Origin: Deltaproteobacteria bacterium UBA5756
GTDB taxonomy: Bacteria; Desulfobacterota; Syntrophorhabdia; Syntrophorhabdales; Syntrophorhabdaceae
Direction of reading: 5' to 3'
Assembly (NCBI GenBank): GCA_002418985.1
Contig: DIFE01000022.1
Location: 1 to 39,458, forward strand
Length of the DNA stretch: 39,458 bases
Below, piece after piece: positions 23,232-30,373 of the stretch. The stretch's first letter is position 1, and the number at the start of each line of letters is the position of its first letter. The position numbers were made by a program, and so were the translations under genes. The notes under the pieces were generated by a model. That model had not been told where the DNA came from, did not search any database, and saw only the letters and a list, made by a program, of their open reading frames with translations.

Positions 23232-24086
23232 ATGGAGATCTCCTACGGCATCAGCGAAGAGATAGGCTGGAGGTCGGCGATGGAGGACGAGCACGCCATC
23301 TATGAGGACCCGAAAAGGCTCTTCTTCAGCGCCGAGATATATGACGGCCATGGGGGCAGGCAACCGGCACAGATAGCTGCCGGGATGCTGACGCCCGTTT
23401 TCCTGCACGCCTGGGCGCAAGAGCTGACGAAACCCCTGCGCGAGCGAAAGGGAGAGGCCGGGGTCCTCCGGGATTCCTATCTTGCCGTTGACGCGCATAT
23501 CGTGGCCAGGCGTATTGAGGCCGGCACCTGTGCCGTTCAGCTCTATCTCATCGGCGAGCGCTTCCTGGCGGCAAACGTGGGCGATTCGCGGGTTGTGATA
23601 GGCACAGGGGAGGGCGCTATAATGCTGACTGAGGATCACAAACCCGATGTTGTCCTCGAGAGGGCCCGCATCGAGGCCCTGGGGGGAAGAGTAGCCCTGC
23701 TTGGCGTACCCAGGGTGGAGGGTATTCTTGCGATCAGCCGTGCCCTGGGAGACTCCTGTCTGAAACCGTATGTCAGCGCCGAGCCCCGCATAACCGAAGG
23801 CGTCCTCGGCACCGAGAACGATATCGCGGTCCTTGCATGCGATGGGGTCTGGGATGTCCTCACCCCCGAGACCGTCATCAAAACGGCCCGCGGGGAGGCA
23901 AATCCGCAAAAAGGGGCTCAAAAGGTATCGAAAGAGGCCCTGGACCGCGGCAGCACAGACAACATCACGGTGATAGTCCTGGATCTCAGGGGACATACGG
24001 CGTCTGCCGCGAACGGGAAGATGAAAATTGTGAACGTATATGATAAAGAAAGAGAAAACAGTTCAAGGTTCCGGGTTCCGGGATAA
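23232..24086 (+). CDS. PP2C-type serine/threonine phosphatase
   Basis: The 284-residue protein shows the classic metal-dependent phosphatase motifs: RSAMEDEHAI at residues 16-25, YDGHGGRQPA at 37-46 (Asp38 metal ligand), AANVGDSRVVI near 115-125, LTEDHKPD near 132-139, ISRALGDSCLKPYVSAEPRI near 165-184, LACDGVWDVLT near 199-209 and STDNITVIVLDL near 239-250. It resembles eukaryotic-like PP2C without the flap insert of PstP. No Ser/Thr kinase is in the window. The last residues (RFRVPG) are encoded by a heptamer repeat that has become part of the gene. Start ATG has a weak ribosome site. Confidence 0.92.
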   Translation: MEISYGISEEIGWRSAMEDEHAIYEDPKRLFFSAEIYDGHGGRQPAQIAAGMLTPVFLHAWAQELTKPLRERKGEAGVLRDSYLAVDAHIVARRIEAGTCAVQLYLIGERFLAANVGDSRVVIGTGEGAIMLTEDHKPDVVLERARIEALGGRVALLGVPRVEGILAISRALGDSCLKPYVSAEPRITEGVLGTENDIAVLACDGVWDVLTPETVIKTARGEANPQKGAQKVSKEALDRGSTDNITVIVLDLRGHTASAANGKMKIVNVYDKERENSSRFRVPG

Positions 24087-24109
24087 AAACCCGCCGAAAC
24101 CTGAAACCT
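24067..24109. repeat. Paired heptamer repeats at the PP2C stop (GGTTCCG, GAAACCT)
   Basis: Two GGTTCCG units (24067-24080) overlap the last codons of the phosphatase gene; two GAAACCT units (24096-24109) follow its stop. They are roughly complementary in type and could fold back on each other across an AAAACCC bridge. Confidence 0.6.
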
Positions 24110-24128
24110 GTGACGTGAAGCGTAGGCC

Positions 24129-24758
24129 ATGCAGGACAGTCTGACCATCATCGGAACCATCGCGTTTATCCACCTTCTCGGTGCCATGAGCCCGGGGCCT
24201 GATTTTCTCATGTCGGTGCGTAATTCCCTTACCTATTCACGAAGGACGGGGATATTCACTGCCATGGGGTTCGGGCTTGGCGTCGCCATTCACGTGACCT
24301 ACTGCATAGCGGGAATAGCGGTGATAATAGCGAAATCGCTGCTGGTATTCAGCATCGTGAAGTACATGGGGGCGGCATATCTTCTTTATATCGGCATGCG
24401 GTCGATATTTGCGAAGTCGGCAGGAATCGATATTACACAGGAAAAGGCGAAGGAGGACATATCGCCGCTCAACGCCGTACGGACAGGGTTTCTCACCAAC
24501 ATCCTGAACCCCAAGGCAACGCTTTTCTTCCTCGGTCTTTTTACGATCGTTATATCGCCCGGCACACCCCGGTCCATCCTTGTTATCGCCGGCATTATCA
24601 TGGTCATAGACACCGTGTTGTGGTTCAGTTTCGTGGCGGTTTTTCTCAACGAGCGGCATGTGAGATCTTTCCTCGAGAGGTTTCAGAGTTATTTCAACAG
24701 GGCCTTCGGCGGTCTTCTCATCCTCCTCAGCATCAGGATAGCTCTTTCCCATGAGTAG
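24129..24758 (+). CDS. LysE/RhtB-family amino acid exporter
   Basis: The 209-residue membrane protein has the N-terminal signature FIHLLGAMSPGPDFLMSVRNSL (about residues 14-35), which marks the LysE/RhtB family, and then six hydrophobic segments with GFLTNILNPKATLFFLGLF near 119-137, the second conserved block. Such proteins export small amino acids or homoserine lactone. It begins 42 nt after the PP2C gene in the same direction without a clear promoter, so co-transcription is possible. Start ATG chosen at 24129; the ribosome site is weak. Confidence 0.9.
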   Translation: MQDSLTIIGTIAFIHLLGAMSPGPDFLMSVRNSLTYSRRTGIFTAMGFGLGVAIHVTYCIAGIAVIIAKSLLVFSIVKYMGAAYLLYIGMRSIFAKSAGIDITQEKAKEDISPLNAVRTGFLTNILNPKATLFFLGLFTIVISPGTPRSILVIAGIIMVIDTVLWFSFVAVFLNERHVRSFLERFQSYFNRAFGGLLILLSIRIALSHE

Positions 24759-24811
24759 AGAACGGTGTTTACCATAGTCTTCAAAAAGTGGTTGCCGTCC
24801 CTCCAAAGATG

Positions 24812-24840
24812 GTGACAGACGCCTTTTAACATGGTATAGT
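24812..24840 (+). promoter_or_regulatory. Predicted sigma-70 promoter of the acetate transporter
   Basis: -35 GTGACA (24812-24817) and -10 TATAGT (24835-24840), spacer 17 bp. A start near 24847 leaves a leader of about 100 nt before the AGGAGG and ATG at 24951. Confidence 0.5.
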
Positions 24841-24950
24841 GACATCGCTTCGGGGATACACTGCTGTCCGGATAGGAAGGGGACAAAAGGACGATTATCC
24901 TGAAGGGCATGGGTGAATCAAACCAACCATCACAAAGGAGGAGTCTGTCT

Positions 24951-25508
24951 ATGGAAGAAAAACTTGCTAACCCTGCACCGCTCGGTTTAATGGGATTCGG
25001 TATGACCACGGTACTTCTTAACATCCACAACGCGGGTTTTTTCCCCGTGGGTTCGATGATCCTTGCTATGGGCGCCTTTTACGGAGGCCTTGCCCAGATC
25101 ATCGCCGGTATATTGGAGTACAAGAAGGGGAACACCTTCGGCGTGACGGCCTTCACCTCCTACGGCCTTTTCTGGTGGACGCTCGTTTTTATTCTCATTT
25201 TCAAAGAGCTTCCTGGTACCCCTGTGCCCTTCGTGGGATGGTATCTCTTCATGTGGGGCCTTTTCACCTTTTTCATGTGGTTCGGCACATGGGGCAAGAA
25301 CCGGGGTATACAGTTTGTTTTCCTTAGTCTCACAATATTGTTCTGGCTCCTCGCGATCCGTGACTGGACCGGTAATACCGCCATCGGTACTCTTGCCGGA
25401 TACGAAGGGATCATCTGCGGCCTCTCCGCCATTTACCTGGCCATGGCCGAGGTCCTCAACGAGGTCCACGGAAGGGTTGTTCTGCCGATCGGAGAGATCA
25501 AGAAATAA
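24951..25508 (+). CDS. satP: Acetate uptake transporter (GPR1/FUN34/YaaH family)
   Basis: Start is set at ATG 24951 (MEEKLANPAPLG), because AAAGGAGGAG lies at proper distance; an upstream ATG at 24909 adds 14 unneeded residues. The 185-residue protein shows the family signature NPAPLGLMGFGMTT (residues 7-20), six hydrophobic segments, and GLAQIIAGILEYKKGNTFG near 49-67, the conserved FAGG-like pore region. It takes up acetate or succinate with protons, sensible for a syntrophic or acetate-using anaerobe. It is followed by a strong terminator. Confidence 0.92.
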   Translation: MEEKLANPAPLGLMGFGMTTVLLNIHNAGFFPVGSMILAMGAFYGGLAQIIAGILEYKKGNTFGVTAFTSYGLFWWTLVFILIFKELPGTPVPFVGWYLFMWGLFTFFMWFGTWGKNRGIQFVFLSLTILFWLLAIRDWTGNTAIGTLAGYEGIICGLSAIYLAMAEVLNEVHGRVVLPIGEIKK

Positions 25509-25541
25509 ACGTTTCGCATTTCGGGTAAAGGCAAAGATCAC

Positions 25542-25572
25542 ACCCCTCTCTTGAACAAAGAGAGGGGTTTTT
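25542..25572 (+). terminator. Strong intrinsic terminator after the acetate transporter
   Basis: An 11-bp perfect stem (25542-25552 with 25558-25568), loop GAACA, followed by TTTTT to 25572. It lies 33 nt after the satP stop and separates it from the convergent gene. Confidence 0.92.
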
Positions 25573-25614
25573 CATTTAGAAGAATGTTTCGTGGTCCGTA
25601 ACCCGAAACCGTTT

Positions 25615-26445
25615 TCACCTGTCCAGATTGCGGTACTGCATGTAGAGAATGATCCCGCCCCAGATGAACGCCGCGGTCATCAGGAGGGCGCCGAAAAAAT
25701 GCGATGTGCCGGCGATGACGTGGTCGAGATTGAGAAGACCGAGGCGTCCGAGGAGGTTGTTCCAGTCGTGATATCCCGGGACGTCCTGGCCCGTGACGCC
25801 GCCGAGCAGGATGAGCTGCTGCGCCCGGGCATCGTTTATGTAGGGGGCCATGTCGACGAAATTTTGTCCTGCCCACCACAGGGCAAAGGATGCGGCGAAA
25901 ACGTCGCTTCTTTTCAGGAAAGCGATGAGACAGACGACGGGTATCAGGATCTGGGTGAGACTTCCTCCCAACACGCCCATGAAGTCGCCGAGAATGCGGA
26001 AGATGATGTGACCGGCCTCGTGGAAGGGCAGGCTGATATTGTGGAAAAAGGATTGGCCTGCAAACTCGCTTGACGGCAGATTGATCATGAGCCTGACGCC
26101 GGCTATGAAAAGAAGGATGAAGATAAGGCACCTTCCTCCGAAAAAGAGGGGGTTTATCTTCAGTTGCGGTGGAAACAAAAGACCGATGAGGCTGAATTTT
26201 TCCTCGTCCCCTGCCATTGCGGCACCGGCCGACTGCATTTCCCTGTTGCCTTCGTCGCCCGCGGCCGTTTCACTTTCGATCAAAGTCTCATAGGCCCAGG
26301 TGACCTCTTTAAGCCTGTCCCAGTTCGCCGCCGACCCGGTCAGCTCGCTCTTCAGGCGCATGAAGGCCGCATCTGCCTCTTCGCGCGACGCCCCCTGAGG
26401 AAGGCCAAGGATCGCGTAACAGCTTGCCGTGAGGTCGTTCATCAT
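25615..26445 (-). CDS. J-like N-terminus fused to a HEAGH membrane metalloprotease-like domain
   Basis: The 276-residue protein combines two parts. Residues about 8-58 look like a J-domain (YAILGLPQGASREEADAAFMRL, ending VTWAYETL) but lack the HPD tripeptide, so Hsp70 stimulation is doubtful. After an acidic linker, residues about 85-270 form five or six membrane helices. The zinc motif HEAGH is at 142-146 inside LPFHEAGHIIFRILGDFMGV, as in M50-type peptidases. A possible third ligand lies in GQNFVDMAPYIND or YHDWNNLLGRLG. It may be an intramembrane protease or an inactive relative. Transcribed toward the satP terminator. Function is inference. Confidence 0.6.
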   Translation of the reverse strand: MMNDLTASCYAILGLPQGASREEADAAFMRLKSELTGSAANWDRLKEVTWAYETLIESETAAGDEGNREMQSAGAAMAGDEEKFSLIGLLFPPQLKINPLFFGGRCLIFILLFIAGVRLMINLPSSEFAGQSFFHNISLPFHEAGHIIFRILGDFMGVLGGSLTQILIPVVCLIAFLKRSDVFAASFALWWAGQNFVDMAPYINDARAQQLILLGGVTGQDVPGYHDWNNLLGRLGLLNLDHVIAGTSHFFGALLMTAAFIWGGIILYMQYRNLDR

Positions 26446-26569
26446 GAATTCAGAATATAAGGGTAAAGGCTCAGGGTCAAGGAAATAGAAAGGGCGGGGT
26501 TCCTGTCTTTCATGTTTATCGCAAATATTGGTGATGGGATAAGGGGAAGCCGGTTAAAAACACCGCCTT

Positions 26570-26611
26570 CTGTGGTATGATAGGTGAATGGTTTCACGTC
26601 TCATACCACAG
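26570..26611. other. Nested double hairpin, 42 nt
   Basis: An 11-bp perfect outer stem (CTGTGGTATGA at 26570-26580 with TCATACCACAG at 26601-26611) encloses a second stem (GTGAA at 26584-26588 with TTCAC at 26593-26597, loop TGGT). It stands alone in the intergenic space between the HEAGH gene and the lipoprotein gene, 144 nt before the latter's start. It has no T-tract. Confidence 0.7.
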
Positions 26612-26754
26612 GATTTGAACCTGAGATACGGGACCTCCCTGTCCAACATCTTTTCGCCCGTGACTGTGTGTTGTGATAGGATTACTCTATGGGACAGTAC
26701 CGGGAAACCCGGTTCTTAAGAAATTCAGTCTTGCCGGTGGAAGGAGGCCGCATC

Positions 26755-27276
26755 ATGAAAAGAATTTGCGTGGTCCTTGCAGCCCTTCTTTTTCTGTTCC
26801 CGTTCTTCGCGGGCTGTGAAAAGAAGGCCGTGCCCCAGACGGTCAAGGAATATCCCATGGACAACATGGAGGGGGTGCTGACGCAGACGAACGTTGCCTT
26901 TGACACTGCCGTATCGAATGACGGCAAGGGTTCGCTGAGGATCGACGCCGTCTCTCCCACCACGGTGCGCCTCTACGAGGTGAAGGGGATGGACGTGGAT
27001 GACGCCCGTCTGACCTACCAGGCGAAGCTCAAGACGAAGGACGTGGAAGGAAGAGCGTTTCTGGAGATGTGGTGTGTCTTCGCCGGTAAAGGTGAATATT
27101 TTTCCCGTGCCCTGGAAACAGCCGTTACCGGCACCACCGATTGGGTAACACAGGAAACGCCCTTCTTTCTGAAGAAAGGTCAGAAGCCTGACATTGTGAG
27201 GCTTAACGTTGTTGTGGACGGGAAAGGGACGGTTTGGATCGACGACGCAAAGGTCATAAAAGGTCCTCGTCCGTAG
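26755..27276 (+). CDS. Putative lipoprotein of unknown function
   Basis: Start chosen at ATG 26755 (MKRICVVLAALLFLF) after GAAGGAGG; an ATG at 26689 would bury the signal peptide. The 173-residue product has a lipoprotein signal ending FFAGC, so Cys21 is lipidated and the protein anchored to the envelope. The mature part is beta-rich, with GVLTQTNVAFDTAVSNDGKGSLRID and RLNVVVDGKGTVWIDDAKV, reminiscent of carbohydrate-binding jelly-roll modules, but no catalytic motif. 67 nt before the PPC-domain gene. Confidence 0.7.
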   Translation: MKRICVVLAALLFLFPFFAGCEKKAVPQTVKEYPMDNMEGVLTQTNVAFDTAVSNDGKGSLRIDAVSPTTVRLYEVKGMDVDDARLTYQAKLKTKDVEGRAFLEMWCVFAGKGEYFSRALETAVTGTTDWVTQETPFFLKKGQKPDIVRLNVVVDGKGTVWIDDAKVIKGPRP

Positions 27277-27343
27277 GAAAAGTCGAGGCGGGCACGATAC
27301 CGCGGGGAAGGCGGTTACTGAAAGCGGAAGGGAGATCATCGTT

Positions 27344-27787
27344 GTGAAATATCAGGTTGGTGAGGTGGGCAGGGTCATTCTGGCCCATTTCGAGGATGGC
27401 GACGAGATCATCGCCAATCTCACTGCCATTGTCCGTAAAGAGAACATCAGAGGCGGTATTTTCTATCTCCTCGGCGGGATAATCGAGGGGAGGATCGTCG
27501 TCGGGCCGGTGCACGATGACGTGCGGCCGCCTGAGCCGACGTGGCGGGAGATCGTCGAGAGCCACGAGACCCTGGCCATCGGCACGGTTTTCTGGTACGG
27601 CGATGAGCCGCGGTTCCACATCCACGGCACCTACGGCAAATTCGACAGCGTGAAGACGGGATGCCTGCGCGACGAAGCCAGGACCTTTCTCATCATGGAG
27701 GCTATTGTCATAGAACTCACGGGCATAAACGCCGTTCGCGATCTGGACCCGGTCATCAAAATGACCCTTCTCAAACTGATTGACTGA
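27344..27787 (+). CDS. PPC/DUF296 domain protein
   Basis: The 147-residue protein starts with GTG after AAGGGAG. It is a full PPC domain as in plant AT-hook proteins and bacterial stand-alone forms: VILAHFEDGDEIIANLTAIV near residues 11-30, then GGIFYLLGGIIEGRIVVGPV near 37-56, and the conserved metal-binding FHIHGTYGKFD near 90-100. Bacterial members bind zinc and trimerise; their role is unknown, and DNA binding is not shown. It is followed by pgm 32 nt later in the same direction. Confidence 0.85.
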   Translation: MKYQVGEVGRVILAHFEDGDEIIANLTAIVRKENIRGGIFYLLGGIIEGRIVVGPVHDDVRPPEPTWREIVESHETLAIGTVFWYGDEPRFHIHGTYGKFDSVKTGCLRDEARTFLIMEAIVIELTGINAVRDLDPVIKMTLLKLID

Positions 27788-27819
27788 AAGTTGGGGTCAA
27801 GAAATAAGGAGTGTGCGAT

Positions 27820-29475
27820 ATGGCTATTTCGCCCCTTGCGGGTAAGGTTCCACCGGAAGAGATACTGGTCGATCTGGCAAAACTAGAAAAAGAGTATTAC
27901 GGCTGCAAGCCGGACGTGAACGATCCTGGTCAGTTGGTGAGCTTTGGAACGAGCGGGCACCGCGGGTCGGCCCTATCGGGTACGTTCAACGAGTCGCATA
28001 TCCTTGCGACCACGCAGGCAATATGCGACTACCGTCACAGTCGGGGGACAACCGGTCCCTTATACCTGGGGAAAGACACCCATGCCCTGTCCGGGCCGGC
28101 CGAGAGGACAGCCCTCGAAGTCCTGGCGGCAAACGGTGTGGAAACGATCATTCAGCGTAAGGACGGTTTCACTCCCACCCCGGTTATCTCCCACGCAATT
28201 CTCTCGTATAACCGGGGGAGGTCCCTGGGATTCGCCGATGGCGTCGTGGTTACGCCTTCCCATAATCCGCCCGAGGATGGAGGCTTCAAATATAATCCGC
28301 CCAACGGCGGTCCCGCCGATACGAAAGTCACACGGTGGATACAGGACCGGGCGAATGACCTTTTGAAAGGCGGCAACCGGGAGGTCAGGAGGATGGGATA
28401 TGAATCCGCCCTGAGGCACGGCACGACGCACTCCATTGACTTTGTGGCGCCCTACGTTGAAGATCTCGCAAACGTGATCGATATGGAATGCATCCGGTCC
28501 GCCGGCATTACACTGGGGGTCGATCCCCTGGGAGGCGCTTCGGTACGGTACTGGGAACCGATCAGGGAGTTATACGGCCTCGACATAACCATCGTCAACG
28601 ATGTTGTGGACCCGAGGTTCGCTTTCATGACCGTCGATCATGACGGCAAGATCAGGATGGATTGTTCCAGCCCCTATGCCATGGCGGGATTGGTGGCGTT
28701 GAAAGACCGTTTCCAGGTCGCCTTTGCCAACGACACCGATGCGGACCGTCACGGCATCGTCACCCGGTCCATGGGGCTTCTGAATCCCAACCATTACCTT
28801 GCCGCAGCCATCCACTATCTTCTGACACACCGTCCCGGGTGGCCGAAGAACGCTGCTGTGGGCAAGACCCTTGTAAGTTCAAGCCTCATAGATCGGGTCG
28901 TCGGGGACCTGGACCGGACCCTCCTGGAAGTGCCTGTCGGCTTCAAGTGGTTTGTCGACGGTCTGTTCGACGGGTCCTGTTGCTTTGGGGGTGAGGAAAG
29001 CGCCGGTGCAAGTTTCTTGAGACAGGACGGCACCGTGTGGACGACGGACAAGGACGGCATTATCATGGACCTTCTCGCCGCCGAAATCACCGCCCGGATG
29101 GGCGAGGACCCGGGAGAACTCTACCGTAAACTCTCAGGGCGTCTGGGTACACCGCTTTACAGAAGAGTCGACGTACCGGCAACACCGGCCGAAAAGGGCG
29201 CCATAGGGAGCTTGTCGCCCGAAGCCATCAGGGAGGAGGAGCTGGCAGGGGAACCGATAACCACCAGGCTGACCAGCGCACCGGGCAACAAGGCACCCAT
29301 AGGGGGTTTGAAGGTCGCGGCCAGGAATGGCTGGTTTGCGGTACGGCCGTCGGGGACGGAAGACATCTATAAGATCTATGCGGAAAGCTTTGTGGACGGG
29401 CAACACCTCGATACCATCCTGGCCGAGGCGCGGCAAATAGTGAAAAACGCTCTGGGCTCCGGCGGAAAGCCTTGA
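27820..29475 (+). CDS. pgm: Phosphoglucomutase (alpha-D-glucose-specific)
   Basis: The start is set at ATG 27820 (MAISPLAGK), after AAGGAG; a GTG nine nt upstream is less likely. The 551-residue enzyme converts glucose 1-phosphate and 6-phosphate. Active-site serine lies in VVTPSHNP (Ser147), the Mg loop in NDTDADRHG (304-312), the sugar loop in GGEESAG (390-396) and the phosphate loop in RPSGTED near the C-terminus (about 521-527). The SFGTSGHRGSALSGTFNE block marks the bacterial Pgm subgroup. It feeds glycogen, trehalose and polysaccharide synthesis. Complete and normal in length. Confidence 0.96.
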   Translation: MAISPLAGKVPPEEILVDLAKLEKEYYGCKPDVNDPGQLVSFGTSGHRGSALSGTFNESHILATTQAICDYRHSRGTTGPLYLGKDTHALSGPAERTALEVLAANGVETIIQRKDGFTPTPVISHAILSYNRGRSLGFADGVVVTPSHNPPEDGGFKYNPPNGGPADTKVTRWIQDRANDLLKGGNREVRRMGYESALRHGTTHSIDFVAPYVEDLANVIDMECIRSAGITLGVDPLGGASVRYWEPIRELYGLDITIVNDVVDPRFAFMTVDHDGKIRMDCSSPYAMAGLVALKDRFQVAFANDTDADRHGIVTRSMGLLNPNHYLAAAIHYLLTHRPGWPKNAAVGKTLVSSSLIDRVVGDLDRTLLEVPVGFKWFVDGLFDGSCCFGGEESAGASFLRQDGTVWTTDKDGIIMDLLAAEITARMGEDPGELYRKLSGRLGTPLYRRVDVPATPAEKGAIGSLSPEAIREEELAGEPITTRLTSAPGNKAPIGGLKVAARNGWFAVRPSGTEDIYKIYAESFVDGQHLDTILAEARQIVKNALGSGGKP

Positions 29476-29658
29476 CCCGGGCCGGAAGCTGCATTCCGCA
29501 TTCCTGAAATATTTGTATGACGGCTGCTTTCCCGCCGGAGTGAAATCGCCTGATTGCCCTTAAGGGCGCGGAGAAATGCTCGACAAAGAGTTGTACTGCA
29601 TCCGTACCGACAGGCATGTGCAGAGTACTTTAAACCATTTTAGAGGGAGGAGTCTTAC

Positions 29659-30252
29659 ATGAAAAAAGTATTATCGTTGGTATTAGCGTCATTCATGGTA
29701 GTTTTGCTCGTGACCTTTGCGTTCGCACAGGAAAAGAAGGCGGCGAAAAAGGCCGGCGAGAAGCCGGGTGGTGTGATGGTTGAGGTGGTCACGGTGACGG
29801 CTGCGGTGGATGCCGTAGATGCAGCGAACCGGACGGTGACGCTCAAGATGCCCGACGGGACATCGCGTACCATCAAGGCCGGTCCGGAAGTGAAGAACTT
29901 CGATCAGATAAAGGTTGGAGACAAGGTCAAGACAAGATTCTACGAGTCCGTTGCCATCTTTGTGGCAAAGACGGGAGAAAAACCTTCCGCTTCAGAAACG
30001 CGGACGGTGGAAGTGGCACCGAAGGGGGCGAAACCCGGAGTCGTTACGGTGGACACCATGGAGATGACGGCGAAGGTTGAAGGCATAAACTACAAGAAAC
30101 GCACCGTAACCCTCAAAGGACCTGAAGGCAACGTGAAGACTTTTACCGTCGATAAGGCGGTGAAGAATTTCAAGAACATCAAGAAGGGTGACGATGTTGT
30201 CCTCAGGGTCACCGAGGCCGAGGCGATCACGGTGGAAGCGTCGGCCAATTAG
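29659..30252 (+). CDS. Periplasmic protein with two repeated beta domains
   Basis: The 197-residue protein has a signal peptide (MKKVLSLVLASFMVVLLVTF, cleaved after FAFAQ near residue 24) and two copies of the same unit: residues about 45-103 (AVDAVDAANRTVTLKMPDGT, then VKNFDQIKVGDKVKTRF) and 136-193 (KVEGINYKKRTVTLKGPEGN, then VKNFKNIKKGDDVVLRV). Each looks like a small beta-barrel, similar to periplasmic DUF5666/OB-like proteins. It is Lys/Ala/Val-rich and has no cysteines. GGGAGGAG supports the start. Function unknown. Confidence 0.75.
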   Translation: MKKVLSLVLASFMVVLLVTFAFAQEKKAAKKAGEKPGGVMVEVVTVTAAVDAVDAANRTVTLKMPDGTSRTIKAGPEVKNFDQIKVGDKVKTRFYESVAIFVAKTGEKPSASETRTVEVAPKGAKPGVVTVDTMEMTAKVEGINYKKRTVTLKGPEGNVKTFTVDKAVKNFKNIKKGDDVVLRVTEAEAITVEASAN

Positions 30253-30277
30253 GCTCAAGAAGCATAAACGATGTTCA

Positions 30278-30313
30278 GGGGCCGTCTGAGACGGGTGCGC
30301 CGCAGCCGGCCCC
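30278..30313 (+). terminator. Weak hairpin after the repeated-domain protein
   Basis: Arms GGGGCCG (30278-30284) and CGGCCCC (30307-30313) enclose a 22-nt loop; TT and a delayed T-rich stretch near 30330 follow. Possibly a terminator, with low certainty. Confidence 0.35.
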
Positions 30314-30373
30314 TTACTTCTGACGGGTTCCTTTTTTAGTTTGTGATGTCGTCCCAATAATGATATTAAGAGG

